A stretch of DNA of 14,355 nt from Kangiellaceae bacterium (GCA_030590405.1 JAUUYO010000061.1:1-14355); one strand, 5' to 3'; shown: positions 1 to 8,426, numbered from the stretch's first letter. Notes: generated from the sequence alone by a model not told the origin. Numbers and translations are program-made.

Positions 1-295
1 AAGTCTGTATGCCTGACATGCTTTCAATTTGAGTCGTTACAAATTGATCTTTAAATACCACAATATATTGACCTTTAATTGCTCTGGTCGAACTAACCGC
101 TCGAAACTTCGGTTGGCTTTTAACCATACTTGTAACGGCTACTGGCTCTTTTTTAATTAGCTGTAATTCTTGTTTATCTTTTGCAAAAGTTATACTACTT
201 GCTGAAATCGAAAAAATAGCCAAAGAAATTGCTGCTGCTTTTTTAGATAAAGCAAAACCTGCGTTATCCAGCCGATATTTATTTGAATGTTTCAT
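1..295 (-). CDS. S8 (subtilisin-like) serine protease precursor, N-terminal part only
   Basis: The 98 visible codons run from an ATG at 295 to the left edge with no stop, so only the N-terminus is present. It begins MKHSNKYRLD, then has a hydrophobic stretch (about residues 20-38) ending in TFA before KDK, which reads as a Sec signal peptide. Residues near 80-90 read IKGQYIVVFKDQF, the typical opening strand of the inhibitor I9 propeptide of secreted proteinase K/aqualysin-like proteases. The catalytic domain would lie beyond the edge and cannot be checked. AGGA lies 7 nt before the ATG and decides the start. The product is inferred to be exported and self-processed. An I9-only protein is possible but less likely given the signal peptide and linker. 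Confidence 0.7.
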   Translation of the reverse strand, partial: MKHSNKYRLDNAGFALSKKAAAISLAIFSISASSITFAKDKQELQLIKKEPVAVTSMVKSQPKFRAVSSTRAIKGQYIVVFKDQFVTTQIESMSGIQT

Positions 296-302
296 AGGTT
301 GT

Positions 303-327
303 TCCTGTTGTTTATTGTTTATTGTTA
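303..327 (-). promoter_or_regulatory. Leader of the S8 protease gene: heptad repeat plus CAGGA Shine-Dalgarno
   Basis: On the minus strand the leader reads AACAATAAACAATAAACAAC and is followed by AGGA (306-303), 7 nt before the ATG. The AATAAAC unit repeats with 7-bp period and resembles the repeat ahead of the other secreted-protein gene. The ribosome site lies in a CAGGA context, which fits the A(N)GGA core bound by CsrA. Given the CsrB-like RNA in this window, CsrA control is conceivable but is inference only. Confidence 0.35.
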
Positions 328-373
328 TAAATACAAGTTACCAAATTAACTTGCTAAAAATATTCGTTATCAA

Positions 374-387
374 GCATTAATTAATGC
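374..387. promoter_or_regulatory. 14-bp perfect palindrome, possible operator upstream of the S8 protease gene
   Basis: GCATTAATTAATGC is a perfect palindrome about 80 bp upstream of the protease ATG, abutting a TTGATA hexamer on the minus strand. Its position and symmetry would suit a dimeric regulator. AT-rich palindromes of this length also occur by chance, so the call is weak. Confidence 0.25.
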
Positions 388-601
388 CTGGACGAACAGA
401 TTATTACTTCATTGACGAACAATCAGTTCAAGTAAGTATGAATTTAATAAACAAGCATCTAAATCCATAAATACAAACCAGATTTTCGCAATGAAACAAT
501 TCTTTTTTAGTTTAATAAAGTATCTGTAAACAAACGCTGCCTGGATTAATTATTCCGATAAAACGGCTCGTCATTTACCCCCTTAAAACTAAAATTCACT
601 G

Positions 602-1489
602 CTACCAGCTTGTTTTTCCATCGTTGTCTATGTGTTTTTCTGGATTTTTCCACTGATCCCTCATCCAGATCGCAGACATCCCACTATCAGTTGTACTGCT
701 TTTTGGAAATGTGGTTGGTCTCCACATCCAATCGGCATACCAACTATTACTTCCCGACTTGATTTCATTCCAATAACTGTACCAATGCCGACCATCAGAA
801 TCAGTCCAACGGCTACTACCATTTCCCTGTCCAGGCTGTGCGATTATTTTAAAGCTGCTATAGCTTAATTTAATTGGATTCCATGATCCGCCAGCCATAA
901 TGTCTAGCCAATGCTGAGGAGATGAGTTCATTGGATCTTTTCCGGATTTAAAAAGATAGGATGCATGACCATCATTAACGACACCCACCTGAGCATGTTT
1001 ACCTGACTTGGCGATCTGTCCCCAGGTATGGTAATCATGTTCATTGTGATAAAAATGGGTGACGCCAACAGGATTACTACCCAAATCCTTTACCCAGACA
1101 ACCACCCCTTCCCAGTCAGTTGAATGCTGTAAAAACGGTGCGAAATTATCATTATTAACATAGTAATACCAGTATTCGAACGCGTAATAGTACCCTGTTG
1201 CTAACACCGGACTATTACTCACATAGCTGCGTCTTACATGCCCGGTCACTTCATAGCCAGAGGTACCTGAACCATCTTTCCATTTGTTGTAGTTTGAAAT
1301 GTTATCCCGCAATTTATACGAACCATCATAGTTCTCAGAGACAGGTCGGTAATTGGTGCTTTTATCAATATATAGATTAGGAGCGTAAGTTCTTAAGTAG
1401 CTATTTTTGCTATCGGTTCTATCTGAACCGGCCTGGGCTACAGAAAAACAACACATAAAAAAGGTTAAAGAGATTAATAATTTCATCAT
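602..1489 (-). CDS. Secreted Vps62/NPP1-like protein with a TDWE motif
   Basis: A 295-aa protein with a clear Sec signal peptide: MMKLL, hydrophobic core, AQA cleavage after residue 20. The mature part carries LRTYAPNLYID (32-42), an aromatic strand FEYWYYYVNND (104-114), HSTDWEGVVVWV (122-133), HFYHNEHDYH (145-154) and GHASY (174-178). The order YAP-LY, aromatic strand, (G)DWE, then a SHASY-like motif resembles the Vps62/DUF946 family. The DWE-VVVW segment also resembles NPP1/NLP necrosis-inducing proteins, where GHRHDWE is the hallmark. Here TDWE replaces GDWE and the full NLP heptapeptide is absent. A divergent secreted member of the DWE fold is the safest description and its activity is unknown. 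GGGGAA precedes tandem ATG codons at 1489 and 1486. There is no partner gene; the neighbouring protease is also exported. Confidence 0.5.
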   Translation of the reverse strand: MMKLLISLTFFMCCFSVAQAGSDRTDSKNSYLRTYAPNLYIDKSTNYRPVSENYDGSYKLRDNISNYNKWKDGSGTSGYEVTGHVRRSYVSNSPVLATGYYYAFEYWYYYVNNDNFAPFLQHSTDWEGVVVWVKDLGSNPVGVTHFYHNEHDYHTWGQIAKSGKHAQVGVVNDGHASYLFKSGKDPMNSSPQHWLDIMAGGSWNPIKLSYSSFKIIAQPGQGNGSSRWTDSDGRHWYSYWNEIKSGSNSWYADWMWRPTTFPKSSTTDSGMSAIWMRDQWKNPEKHIDNDGKTSW

Positions 1490-1546
1490 ATTTTGTTCCC
1501 CAAATATTTATTAGAAATACGACAAAATAAAAGACATCAAATACTT

Positions 1547-1588
1547 TGATTATTGATTATTGATTATTGATTATTGTTTATTATTTAT
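1547..1588. repeat. Heptad tandem repeat TGATTAT (four perfect copies plus two degenerate)
   Basis: TGATTAT occurs four times in perfect tandem (1547-1574), followed by TGTTTAT and TATTTAT. The array lies 58-99 bp upstream of the Vps62-like start codon, in its leader or promoter. A shorter array of TTGTTTA units lies in the S8 protease leader. Simple heptad arrays can change copy number by slippage and so alter promoter spacing; that role is inference. Confidence 0.75.
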
Positions 1589-1624
1589 TGTTTTGCTTAA
1601 ACAAAAACCAACAATCATAATCAA

Positions 1625-1650
1625 TTGAACGTAACAGATTCAACGTTCAA
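1625..1650. promoter_or_regulatory. 8-bp inverted repeat TTGAACGT-N10-ACGTTCAA, possible operator
   Basis: Perfect 8-bp arms (1625-1632 and 1643-1650) separated by 10 bp lie about 140 bp upstream of the Vps62-like gene. In minus-strand RNA the hairpin is preceded, not followed, by a T-run, so it is not a terminator for that gene. A regulator binding site for the secreted-protein gene is the simplest reading. The regulator is unknown. Confidence 0.35.
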
Positions 1651-1743
1651 AAAAACAATCCATTAAGAAAGGTAAGTAAGAGATTGCTTTATTCACATGT
1701 TATTTATTTTATTCTTAAATTAATGCGTAGTATGAACATATAC

Positions 1744-1789
1744 TTTGCGATGAGAACTCTAACATAAACTACGGACATCGCAAATTTTT
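1744..1789 (+). terminator. Stem-loop with T5 tail, plus strand
   Basis: TTTGCGATG (1744-1752) and CATCGCAAA (1776-1784) form a perfect 9-bp stem with a 23-nt loop, followed by TTTTT (1785-1789). The loop is long for an intrinsic terminator. It could instead be a regulatory hairpin or protein site. No plus-strand gene precedes it. Confidence 0.3.
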
Positions 1790-1907
1790 GCTTGAATTAT
1801 CTGACTGGATTCACAATAATTTTTCACTTTTATTTTAAATTGAGATTTCCTGCCAACAAATAGCAAAGTATTAGAACATTTTGAATTTAAGTAGTGTGAC
1901 ACAAGAT

Positions 1908-1939
1908 AAAACTAGTATATTTTTATGCTAGTTTTTTTT
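1908..1939 (+). terminator. Intrinsic terminator, plus strand, possibly bidirectional
   Basis: AAAACTAGTA (1908-1917) pairs with TGCTAGTTTT (1926-1935) around an 8-nt loop, with one U-G wobble, and runs into T8 (1932-1939). This fits a plus-strand terminator. In the opposite direction the stem ends in TTTT, so it might also end the repair operon about 210 nt beyond its last stop codon. Confidence 0.5.
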
Positions 1940-2143
1940 GGTATTATTACCAATAATTATTTTTTTAACAGAACAGATGCAAGTGTAGATGACTAATATC
2001 ATCAATAAAAATATTATATTGCTTATACCCCAACAATGTGGGGCAACCTTTATCAGATTTATTTTGTTTTCAAGCGACAATAACGAGCTAAGGAGTTGTT
2101 ACAGAAAAAGTAGTTCTTATTATGTGAATAATTTTTTATGACT

Positions 2144-5100
2144 TCAATCTTCGTGTATTTTTTCAAAATGAGAAATTAGAGGGAAATAAAGACCTGCAAT
2201 AATCTTTCGGCCTTCCATACTTTTAAATAACTCAACATACTCTCCGATCTGTTTTTTATAGCTGGCAATTTCTTTTTTCAAAAAAACTTCTAGCGATTCG
2301 CCGCTTTGAGGTTCGGCCGATTTATAGTCAACAATCCAACGCTTGTTTTCTACCACAAAAGTACGATCGATGATTTTTGTTACAAAGACGCCATAGGAAA
2401 TTTTTTTGTGTAAACTCATTTCGCTTTTAGCATGTGAATGGTCATTGAGAATAAAACGCCCCATTTCATCCTTCAAAGTATTTTCAATCGCTCTCACCAC
2501 TGTTTTAACATGCTCTTTAAAGTTTTCATCGCTAGAGCGAATACCTGCAGCAATTAATTGACCAGCGGTAATTTCATTCCAATTTTCCGGTAAGCTAAAA
2601 CCGATGAGCGGTTGTTTAGAAAGCCATTCTAACTGTCGATGAACGACGACACCGACAATAGTTGCCACCGAATCGTATTCTGTTTCGGAGCTTTGTTTAG
2701 CATTGTCTTCAGTTAATAAATCATTTGATTGGATATTTTCAGGAAGTTCCTTTTCACTCACTTCATTAATGTTTTCAATATTCGTCTGCTTAATTTTTCT
2801 CGCAGGAAATATATAGGCGAGTTGAGATTGTTGACTATTTAACTCCTTCAATTCGGCTAAGCCTGTTTCATCGATTTTAGCAGGAGCAGAATATTGTACC
2901 TCTTGATAGCCGGAGGTAACCTCATCACTTCCATTAATAAATTCTAAATTGTGCTTAACACCATCCCATAACATGCCTAAAAAACTATTACTGGTAGGAC
3001 GTTTAAAATGAATATTACCCTTTTCATCTTTATCTGTATTTTTTTGGTCTACACAAAGATTGGCAAACAAGTATAATTCCGACTTAGCACGAGTAGCAGC
3101 AACATATAGTACCCGTTGCCTTTCATACTTTTCTTTTTGTTGATCCAGATAATTGATGAACTGATAAATCGAGTCATTGTCCATACCTGTCTGTCTGGAT
3201 ACCGCCAGAAGGTTATGAGCAATACCGTAGCTATCCACCACTTCGGCCCATTTGAGCAATGGCGAATCAACGCCGACACTTCTGGCATCCAATCTTGGCA
3301 ATATCACTCGTTCAAACTCAAGACCTTTCGATTTATGAATGGTCATAATTTGTACCTGATTATCAGCATTCGGATTTGGCGCGGCGTATAAGCCTTCCAA
3401 TGCCTGATTAAGGCCTGCCCTGTCGATTAACTCACCGCCATTTTCAAATTCATTGATGGTATTAAGGCAGGTTTCCAGATCCTGGTGATCGGAAGCGATA
3501 TCAATTTGCAATAGTCCACCTACCGCTTCAAAACAACCAGACAACCATTTTGTAAAAGGCTTTCTACCTTTTTGTTTTATCGCATGGATTAAAATGGGTA
3601 ATAATTTTTTAATTCTTATGATGGCTTGTGAACTAAGAACGCTTTCTTTCTTTTTCTCAAGTAACATCAACTGTTCAATAACTTCCGGTATGCTTTTTTT
3701 ACTATTTTTAAGTCTCGTTAAAATAATTTGAATATCATCTAACCTCAGCCCAAACCAGGGCGAGCGAAAACAGGCCACCCAGGATAACTGATCATAAACA
3801 TCGGTCAACGCCAGAGCCAGATGGGTGATATCGCTAACAATCATCTTATTGATCAAAGGCTCAATTTCTACCGCCTGATAAATAATGGAATGCTGATTAA
3901 GTGCTTCAATAATTTCAACCAGGTGACCACGACTTCTAGCAAGTATGGCTAATGTTTTAAGCGGTTCGCCATCAGCCAGGTTTTTATTTTCCTGCAAGTG
4001 CTCTACCACGACTTGTAAAATTTGTCCTGCTTGCAGACGATGGTCTTGAGCGTCTAGAGTTACACAGCACTTGACCCAACTTGATTCCAGTGCCTGATGA
4101 AACGCCGTGGCTTGCGCGTAACTAACCGCCGATAAAGTAAGATCATCTTGCACTGGCATTATCTGAGTAAACTGCTGATTAACCCAATCAATAATCTTTT
4201 GATTCGACCGAAAGTTTACTTGTAGCTGCCTGAACTTTGGTCTTAATTGGCCGACACCGAGTTTGATAATTTGCATAAACAAACTCACATTGGCATCTCT
4301 GAATCGATAAATAGACTGCATAGGGTCACCAACCAGAAAAAGACTTTTATTGCTACTGCTATCCCACCCTGCAGTTAACAACTCAATCAGTCTATTTTGC
4401 GGGGATGAAGTATCTTGAAATTCATCCACGAGGATATGTTCTATCTGATAGTCTAAAGCTAATGCCATATCGCTAGGAGCCTCTTCACAACCCAAAGCAT
4501 TTAATGAAGACAAACTCAATTCACTAAAATCAAGAATATTAAATTCCTGGAAGACCAATTTCAAATGACTGGCCGCTATTGGTAATAACTGGATCACTGA
4601 CTGCAAAACCGGGTTTTCAATGGCCGATTCAATATTGTCCGGCAATAATCGAACTTCATTTAATACTGCTGCTAATTCCGGATAATTTAATAAATCCGCT
4701 AAGATTTCTTTTAAGATTTTTTTATGCCGAGTGAACTCTTCTGCCTGTTGCTCATTGTCTGCATCTTTGGCCAACGGAAAACCATTAGTCTTTGATGGGC
4801 TTTTATAAAAAGCCGGTTTTGACTTATTCGAAGTTAACATCATTTCAGCAATCGCTTTCCAAAGCATCAGATCAGAATCGAGCGGACAACCAATAGCTTC
4901 CACTTGATCGATAGCTAATAAATTGGTTAACTTACACTTATCATTATTTTTTAACACCTGTGAAGCTTGTTGCAAAAGTGGAGCTAATTCAGCGATGATA
5001 TTAACCGGGAACCTGGCGTAAACAGATTGCAGTTTTTCTTCGATAATAATATTGAGCGAATCAAATAATTGCTCACAGGTTAATTGATGATCCTCGGCGG

Positions 5101-5719
5101 AAATCCGAGTTAGCCATTGTAGTCGTTTGGCTAATAGCTGTGCAATTAGCTCAACCACCTGCTTTAAGTTGTTGTCTTTATGGATCAATAAGGTTTTGAT
5201 ATTTTCCGCAACCTCATCATTATTTTTTATTGAGGCTAACATTCTTTCCGCAGCCAAACTGTAATAACGAGATGCTTTTTCTTCAATCGCTGGGATGGTA
5301 CCTGTTTGTGATAATAAAGGCAGCGCACTACTTAAACTGGCCGACAGAGCATCGATAGTATAAATATTGAGTCGCCCTGGATTGGCGATAAGATTCCAGC
5401 CTTGTTGCTGATCAATTTTTAAAACCGCTTTGGCTAATTTCCAGCGAGCGAGTTCATGGCTACTTTGTGGGACGTCCTGCTCGGCTAATAGCAAAGCACT
5501 CACGACTCTTTCGCGCATTTCCGCCGCTGCTTTTCTGGTAAAGGTAATTGCTAAGATACTTTCAGGCTTTTGTACCGATGCAAGTAATGCCAAAATTCGT
5601 TGAGTGAGCAATTCTGTTTTACCAGAACCCGCAGGCGCTTGTACGATAAAGGACTGGGTTATATCAAGCAGTTCATCACGAATAGATTGGTCAACAACCG
5701 GAGAATTGCAATTAGACAT
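2144..5719 (-). CDS. AddA/RecB-like UvrD-family helicase-nuclease
   Basis: A superfamily 1A DNA helicase with a C-terminal nuclease, 1191 aa. Helicase motifs in order: Walker A APAGSGKT (28-35, K34), AITFTRKAAAEM (Ia), LVDEFQDTSS (D432, Walker B), GDPMQSIYRFRDAN (III), VNFRSNQ (IV), MTIHKSKGLEFERV (V) and YVAATRAK (VI). Near the C-terminus, IVDYKSAEPQ (D1131, K1133) with an upstream DR and a downstream YKKQIGEY match the RecB/AddA PD-(D/E)XK nuclease, so the nuclease looks intact. The expected role is processing of double-strand DNA ends for recombination, together with the upstream gene. The ATG at 5719 was chosen because it precedes the conserved N-terminus closely and overlaps the upstream stop by 8 bp (ATGTCTAA), implying translational coupling. 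The reading frame is open to 5887, but those residues lie inside the upstream gene. Confidence 0.9.
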   Translation of the reverse strand: MSNCNSPVVDQSIRDELLDITQSFIVQAPAGSGKTELLTQRILALLASVQKPESILAITFTRKAAAEMRERVVSALLLAEQDVPQSSHELARWKLAKAVLKIDQQQGWNLIANPGRLNIYTIDALSASLSSALPLLSQTGTIPAIEEKASRYYSLAAERMLASIKNNDEVAENIKTLLIHKDNNLKQVVELIAQLLAKRLQWLTRISAEDHQLTCEQLFDSLNIIIEEKLQSVYARFPVNIIAELAPLLQQASQVLKNNDKCKLTNLLAIDQVEAIGCPLDSDLMLWKAIAEMMLTSNKSKPAFYKSPSKTNGFPLAKDADNEQQAEEFTRHKKILKEILADLLNYPELAAVLNEVRLLPDNIESAIENPVLQSVIQLLPIAASHLKLVFQEFNILDFSELSLSSLNALGCEEAPSDMALALDYQIEHILVDEFQDTSSPQNRLIELLTAGWDSSSNKSLFLVGDPMQSIYRFRDANVSLFMQIIKLGVGQLRPKFRQLQVNFRSNQKIIDWVNQQFTQIMPVQDDLTLSAVSYAQATAFHQALESSWVKCCVTLDAQDHRLQAGQILQVVVEHLQENKNLADGEPLKTLAILARSRGHLVEIIEALNQHSIIYQAVEIEPLINKMIVSDITHLALALTDVYDQLSWVACFRSPWFGLRLDDIQIILTRLKNSKKSIPEVIEQLMLLEKKKESVLSSQAIIRIKKLLPILIHAIKQKGRKPFTKWLSGCFEAVGGLLQIDIASDHQDLETCLNTINEFENGGELIDRAGLNQALEGLYAAPNPNADNQVQIMTIHKSKGLEFERVILPRLDARSVGVDSPLLKWAEVVDSYGIAHNLLAVSRQTGMDNDSIYQFINYLDQQKEKYERQRVLYVAATRAKSELYLFANLCVDQKNTDKDEKGNIHFKRPTSNSFLGMLWDGVKHNLEFINGSDEVTSGYQEVQYSAPAKIDETGLAELKELNSQQSQLAYIFPARKIKQTNIENINEVSEKELPENIQSNDLLTEDNAKQSSETEYDSVATIVGVVVHRQLEWLSKQPLIGFSLPENWNEITAGQLIAAGIRSSDENFKEHVKTVVRAIENTLKDEMGRFILNDHSHAKSEMSLHKKISYGVFVTKIIDRTFVVENKRWIVDYKSAEPQSGESLEVFLKKEIASYKKQIGEYVELFKSMEGRKIIAGLYFPLISHFEKIHED

Positions 5720-8426
5720 TAGCGACCTCAATTTTAGTTGGCAAGGTTTGCGGCTCTCCCTTACATTGCTCAATATCTGTTTCTGGTTGTGGCTCATTAA
5801 TTCTACAAATGGCCTTGTAATCGCAAAACAAACAGGACTGATTTTTATCTTTTGGTGCAACCGGCATATATCCGCTCGAAATTCCAACCGCCATTCGCGC
5901 TAAGGATTTTTGCCATTGCTCGACCAGGTCGTCAAAATCTTTAATATTGCCATCTTTTAATGGACCAGATTTTATTTCTTTGAGAAAATGATCAAACTTT
6001 ACAATTTTCTCATCATCAGATTTAAACTTTAATCCCGTTTGAGCAACTTCTCCAGCTTTTAATCTGGCGTAGTTTAATCCAGAAATATTTTGCCCTCTCA
6101 TAGATAAAACATACGCAGGCATTTGCGCTTCGGTTGGCCTCACTCCAAACCAGTTTTTTACTTCGGTTTTACCGGTTTTATAATCGATAATTTCTATCTG
6201 GTTATTATCATTACTATCAATTCGGTCGACACGAAATTTTAAACTCAGCTTTTCAATATCTAACACACATTCCGCTTCTAATTGCTTCACGTTAAAATTG
6301 GCCCGGTGTTTTTCAATCTCCAACCATTCAAGAATAAGCGCTGCCAGTTTATTTAATTCAAGCTCAACAATTTCCGACTCGGTAGTGGCTAACAGAAAAG
6401 CTTGATGCTTTTGCATAGCGCTATGCAGAGATTCAAAAACCAGCTGCTCTAACCGAGATGCTGACATCGCTAACAAAGCTTGCTGAGAGCCTAACGTTTG
6501 CCAGATGATGTCCATGGTCTCATGTAACCAGCTGCCTTTAGTTTTTGGCTCCACCCCAATTTCTGGTGCTTGGTAACCGGATAATTTCAGCTGAAAAGTC
6601 GCGATCGATTTAAACGGGCATTTTGCATAATCACTTAATAAATAGGCCCCGCCTCGTATTTCTATTGCGGATAAATTGATACTGGAATCATCTGTCCAGC
6701 GATAATCAGCTTGTGGAATATTATCGGTATTTTCTTCAATGAAACCGCCCGCATCCGCTAAAGGCAAGTGGTTGAAAAATGGCGCAATAGCGAGCGATTG
6801 ACTGGCATCACTTTCACTCGAAGTAATCACAACCTGCCTGGCTGAATTTAATAAACTATTGGACAAATCCCGGGCGTACTCATATTCTCTTTCCGCCGAG
6901 CTACCGGGCATATTTTTCTCCCGCTGGAGAGACAAAGGTAAAAACGGATTGATCTTATTTTTTTGAGGCCAATTGCTACGGTTAAAACCGATCACTAATA
7001 AATGGTCAAATTGTAAACCACTCGCTTCTAAAACACCTAGAATATGAACATTCGTTCTGTCGCTGGCGATTTGAAAAGCCATCTGTTTGCTTGATTGATT
7101 AAGAAAATCAAATGCTTCATTTGACGAGATTTTATCATAAAGGTCACTGAGTAAACCACAGTCATTGATCAATCCAAGCAGCATATTTTTAGCTTGAATT
7201 TCAAATTCATTTAAACCCGCGATATCTGCCCAGCCCAAAATTGACAGTAGTTTCCGCCAATGCTCAATATGTTGATTGATGGGTAATTGTTTGTAATGTT
7301 TTTTTTCAATAAATTGTAATCGAATTTTTAGAAGCTCAAGTTTTTCAGGAGTACTATACTCTTCAATCGCTTTAAGCAAGAATGTTATTGAATAATTTTT
7401 TCGTGCATTTAAACAAAGTTGATGCAGAAAAAAACGAATATCTCGTTGATAGCTTCCCCAGTCAATAAATGGGGTGTTTTTTAGAAAGTGCAGTTCCTCC
7501 AGACTAATTCGCCCAGCTTTAATATTAAGTAGTAATAAACCTGTTTTAACTAAAGGCTGGTCTGCTAAAGCAAAGCCTGCTGATACATTATATTTGGGTT
7601 TACTTAAGGGGACCCAGGGTTTCACTTCTTCTGGCTGAAAAACCTGACTAAAAGCGCGATGAACCTCGCCCAGTTGTCTGGCTAATTGCTCCACCACAAT
7701 AGCAACACATTCACCACTTTGTTGATATTTTTTGGCATATTTGGCGGCAAAAGTTAACTCTTGCTGCAAGCTTGAAAAACTTAACTGACAGGCGCTGTTT
7801 ACCGAAGTTTGATAATCGTAGATGTCTATGTCGATTTGTTTCGCTTTTAAGCAGTCAAAAAAATCTTGTTGAAGCGGCGTTAGCTGGTTAAAACCGACCA
7901 AGAGTATATGCTTGGGTAGGCAAGGTAACAATTCATTGAGATGTTGACGGATAGCTGCCAGTGAGGCAAAAGACGCAATCAGCTTCTTTTCTTTGCAAAA
8001 AACCTCAAGCTTTTTAATCCAGAGCTTAAAATAGTCAATTTCGGTAGTTTGGTTCGCTTGTATATCATCTAAATTCAGATCCCATTGGATCAAGTTTTGG
8101 TATGCCTCTACTACTTTATTAGCGACCCCCGACGGATTAGTCAAAGTCCAGGCGGATTCATTACGCACCAGTTTTTCCAGCCAGGATTTTATCGCAAGGT
8201 TGGACAGTCTTTTAGGTAGTGTTTGACCGAAGGAAAGTTCAGACCATAAATCATCCTGCCATTGTGAAAAAGAGCGAACATCAATGGATTCGATGACCTG
8301 ATTTTCAGCCAGTTCTGAGAGTTGACCAGAATAGATAGCTTTTTGAGTGCGAGCGTTCGGGGTTAAGATCAAGCTCTGATCGGTGATTAGCGGGGAAAGC
8401 CTGGTGAAATCAAGCGATAAGGTCAT
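5712..8426 (-). CDS. AddB-like DNA repair protein (TIGR03623-like) with PD-(D/E)XK nuclease
   Basis: The 904-aa length fits the gammaproteobacterial 'probable DNA repair protein' family related to AddB. The N-terminus has LILTPNARTQKA where helicases carry Walker A, so the GKT lysine is missing and ATPase activity is doubtful. A helicase-like core includes LQFDHLLVIGFNRSNWP and AREYEYARDLSNS-type segments. The C-terminal nuclease shows RVDRID, IEIIDYKTG (D748, K750) and QMPAYVL. Cysteines C603 (AKCPFK), C865, C868 and C874 (CLFCDYKAIC) match the split four-cysteine Fe-S cluster of AddB-type nucleases. It should form a heterodimer with the downstream helicase and act on DNA ends. There is no clear Shine-Dalgarno; the ATG at 8426 gives the usual N-terminus. 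It is first in the operon, just beyond the terminator of the GGA-rich RNA, and its own promoter was not identified with confidence. Confidence 0.85.
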   Translation of the reverse strand: MTLSLDFTRLSPLITDQSLILTPNARTQKAIYSGQLSELAENQVIESIDVRSFSQWQDDLWSELSFGQTLPKRLSNLAIKSWLEKLVRNESAWTLTNPSGVANKVVEAYQNLIQWDLNLDDIQANQTTEIDYFKLWIKKLEVFCKEKKLIASFASLAAIRQHLNELLPCLPKHILLVGFNQLTPLQQDFFDCLKAKQIDIDIYDYQTSVNSACQLSFSSLQQELTFAAKYAKKYQQSGECVAIVVEQLARQLGEVHRAFSQVFQPEEVKPWVPLSKPKYNVSAGFALADQPLVKTGLLLLNIKAGRISLEELHFLKNTPFIDWGSYQRDIRFFLHQLCLNARKNYSITFLLKAIEEYSTPEKLELLKIRLQFIEKKHYKQLPINQHIEHWRKLLSILGWADIAGLNEFEIQAKNMLLGLINDCGLLSDLYDKISSNEAFDFLNQSSKQMAFQIASDRTNVHILGVLEASGLQFDHLLVIGFNRSNWPQKNKINPFLPLSLQREKNMPGSSAEREYEYARDLSNSLLNSARQVVITSSESDASQSLAIAPFFNHLPLADAGGFIEENTDNIPQADYRWTDDSSINLSAIEIRGGAYLLSDYAKCPFKSIATFQLKLSGYQAPEIGVEPKTKGSWLHETMDIIWQTLGSQQALLAMSASRLEQLVFESLHSAMQKHQAFLLATTESEIVELELNKLAALILEWLEIEKHRANFNVKQLEAECVLDIEKLSLKFRVDRIDSNDNNQIEIIDYKTGKTEVKNWFGVRPTEAQMPAYVLSMRGQNISGLNYARLKAGEVAQTGLKFKSDDEKIVKFDHFLKEIKSGPLKDGNIKDFDDLVEQWQKSLARMAVGISSGYMPVAPKDKNQSCLFCDYKAICRINEPQPETDIEQCKGEPQTLPTKIEVANV

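Larger units (their letters stand above)
296..601. other. Gene-free region between the S8 protease and the Vps62-like gene
   Basis: I see no convincing ORF or strong terminator here. It contains the protease leader, an inverted repeat CAAGTT-N8-AACTTG (334-353) and a perfect 14-bp palindrome GCATTAATTAATGC (374-387). On the minus strand the palindrome directly precedes TTGATA, a possible -35 box for the protease gene. The matching -10 (GTTAAT, 17-bp spacing) is poor, so the promoter is not firmly placed. The stretch next to the Vps62-like gene is AT-rich and featureless. Confidence 0.5.
1490..2143. other. 654-bp gene-free region with repeats and hairpins
   Basis: No credible ORF on either strand. 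It holds a 7-bp tandem repeat (1547-1588), an inverted repeat TTGAACGT-N10-ACGTTCAA (1625-1650), two hairpins followed by T-runs on the plus strand (1744-1789 and 1908-1939), and a CCCCA-N6-TGGGG hairpin (2028-2043). It must contain the promoter of the Vps62-like gene and the 3' end of the repair operon. The plus-strand hairpins have no annotated plus gene in front of them, so a small plus-strand RNA is possible. Confidence 0.5.

Noticed and set aside
2028..2043. CCCCA-N6-TGGGG hairpin as terminator of the repair operon
   Set aside because: The stem is only 5 bp and neither strand has a T-run after it.
5720..5887. 56-residue N-terminal extension of the helicase frame
   Set aside because: It lies inside the coding region of the upstream nuclease gene, including its Fe-S cysteines. 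The ATG at 5719 with an 8-bp overlap is the natural start.
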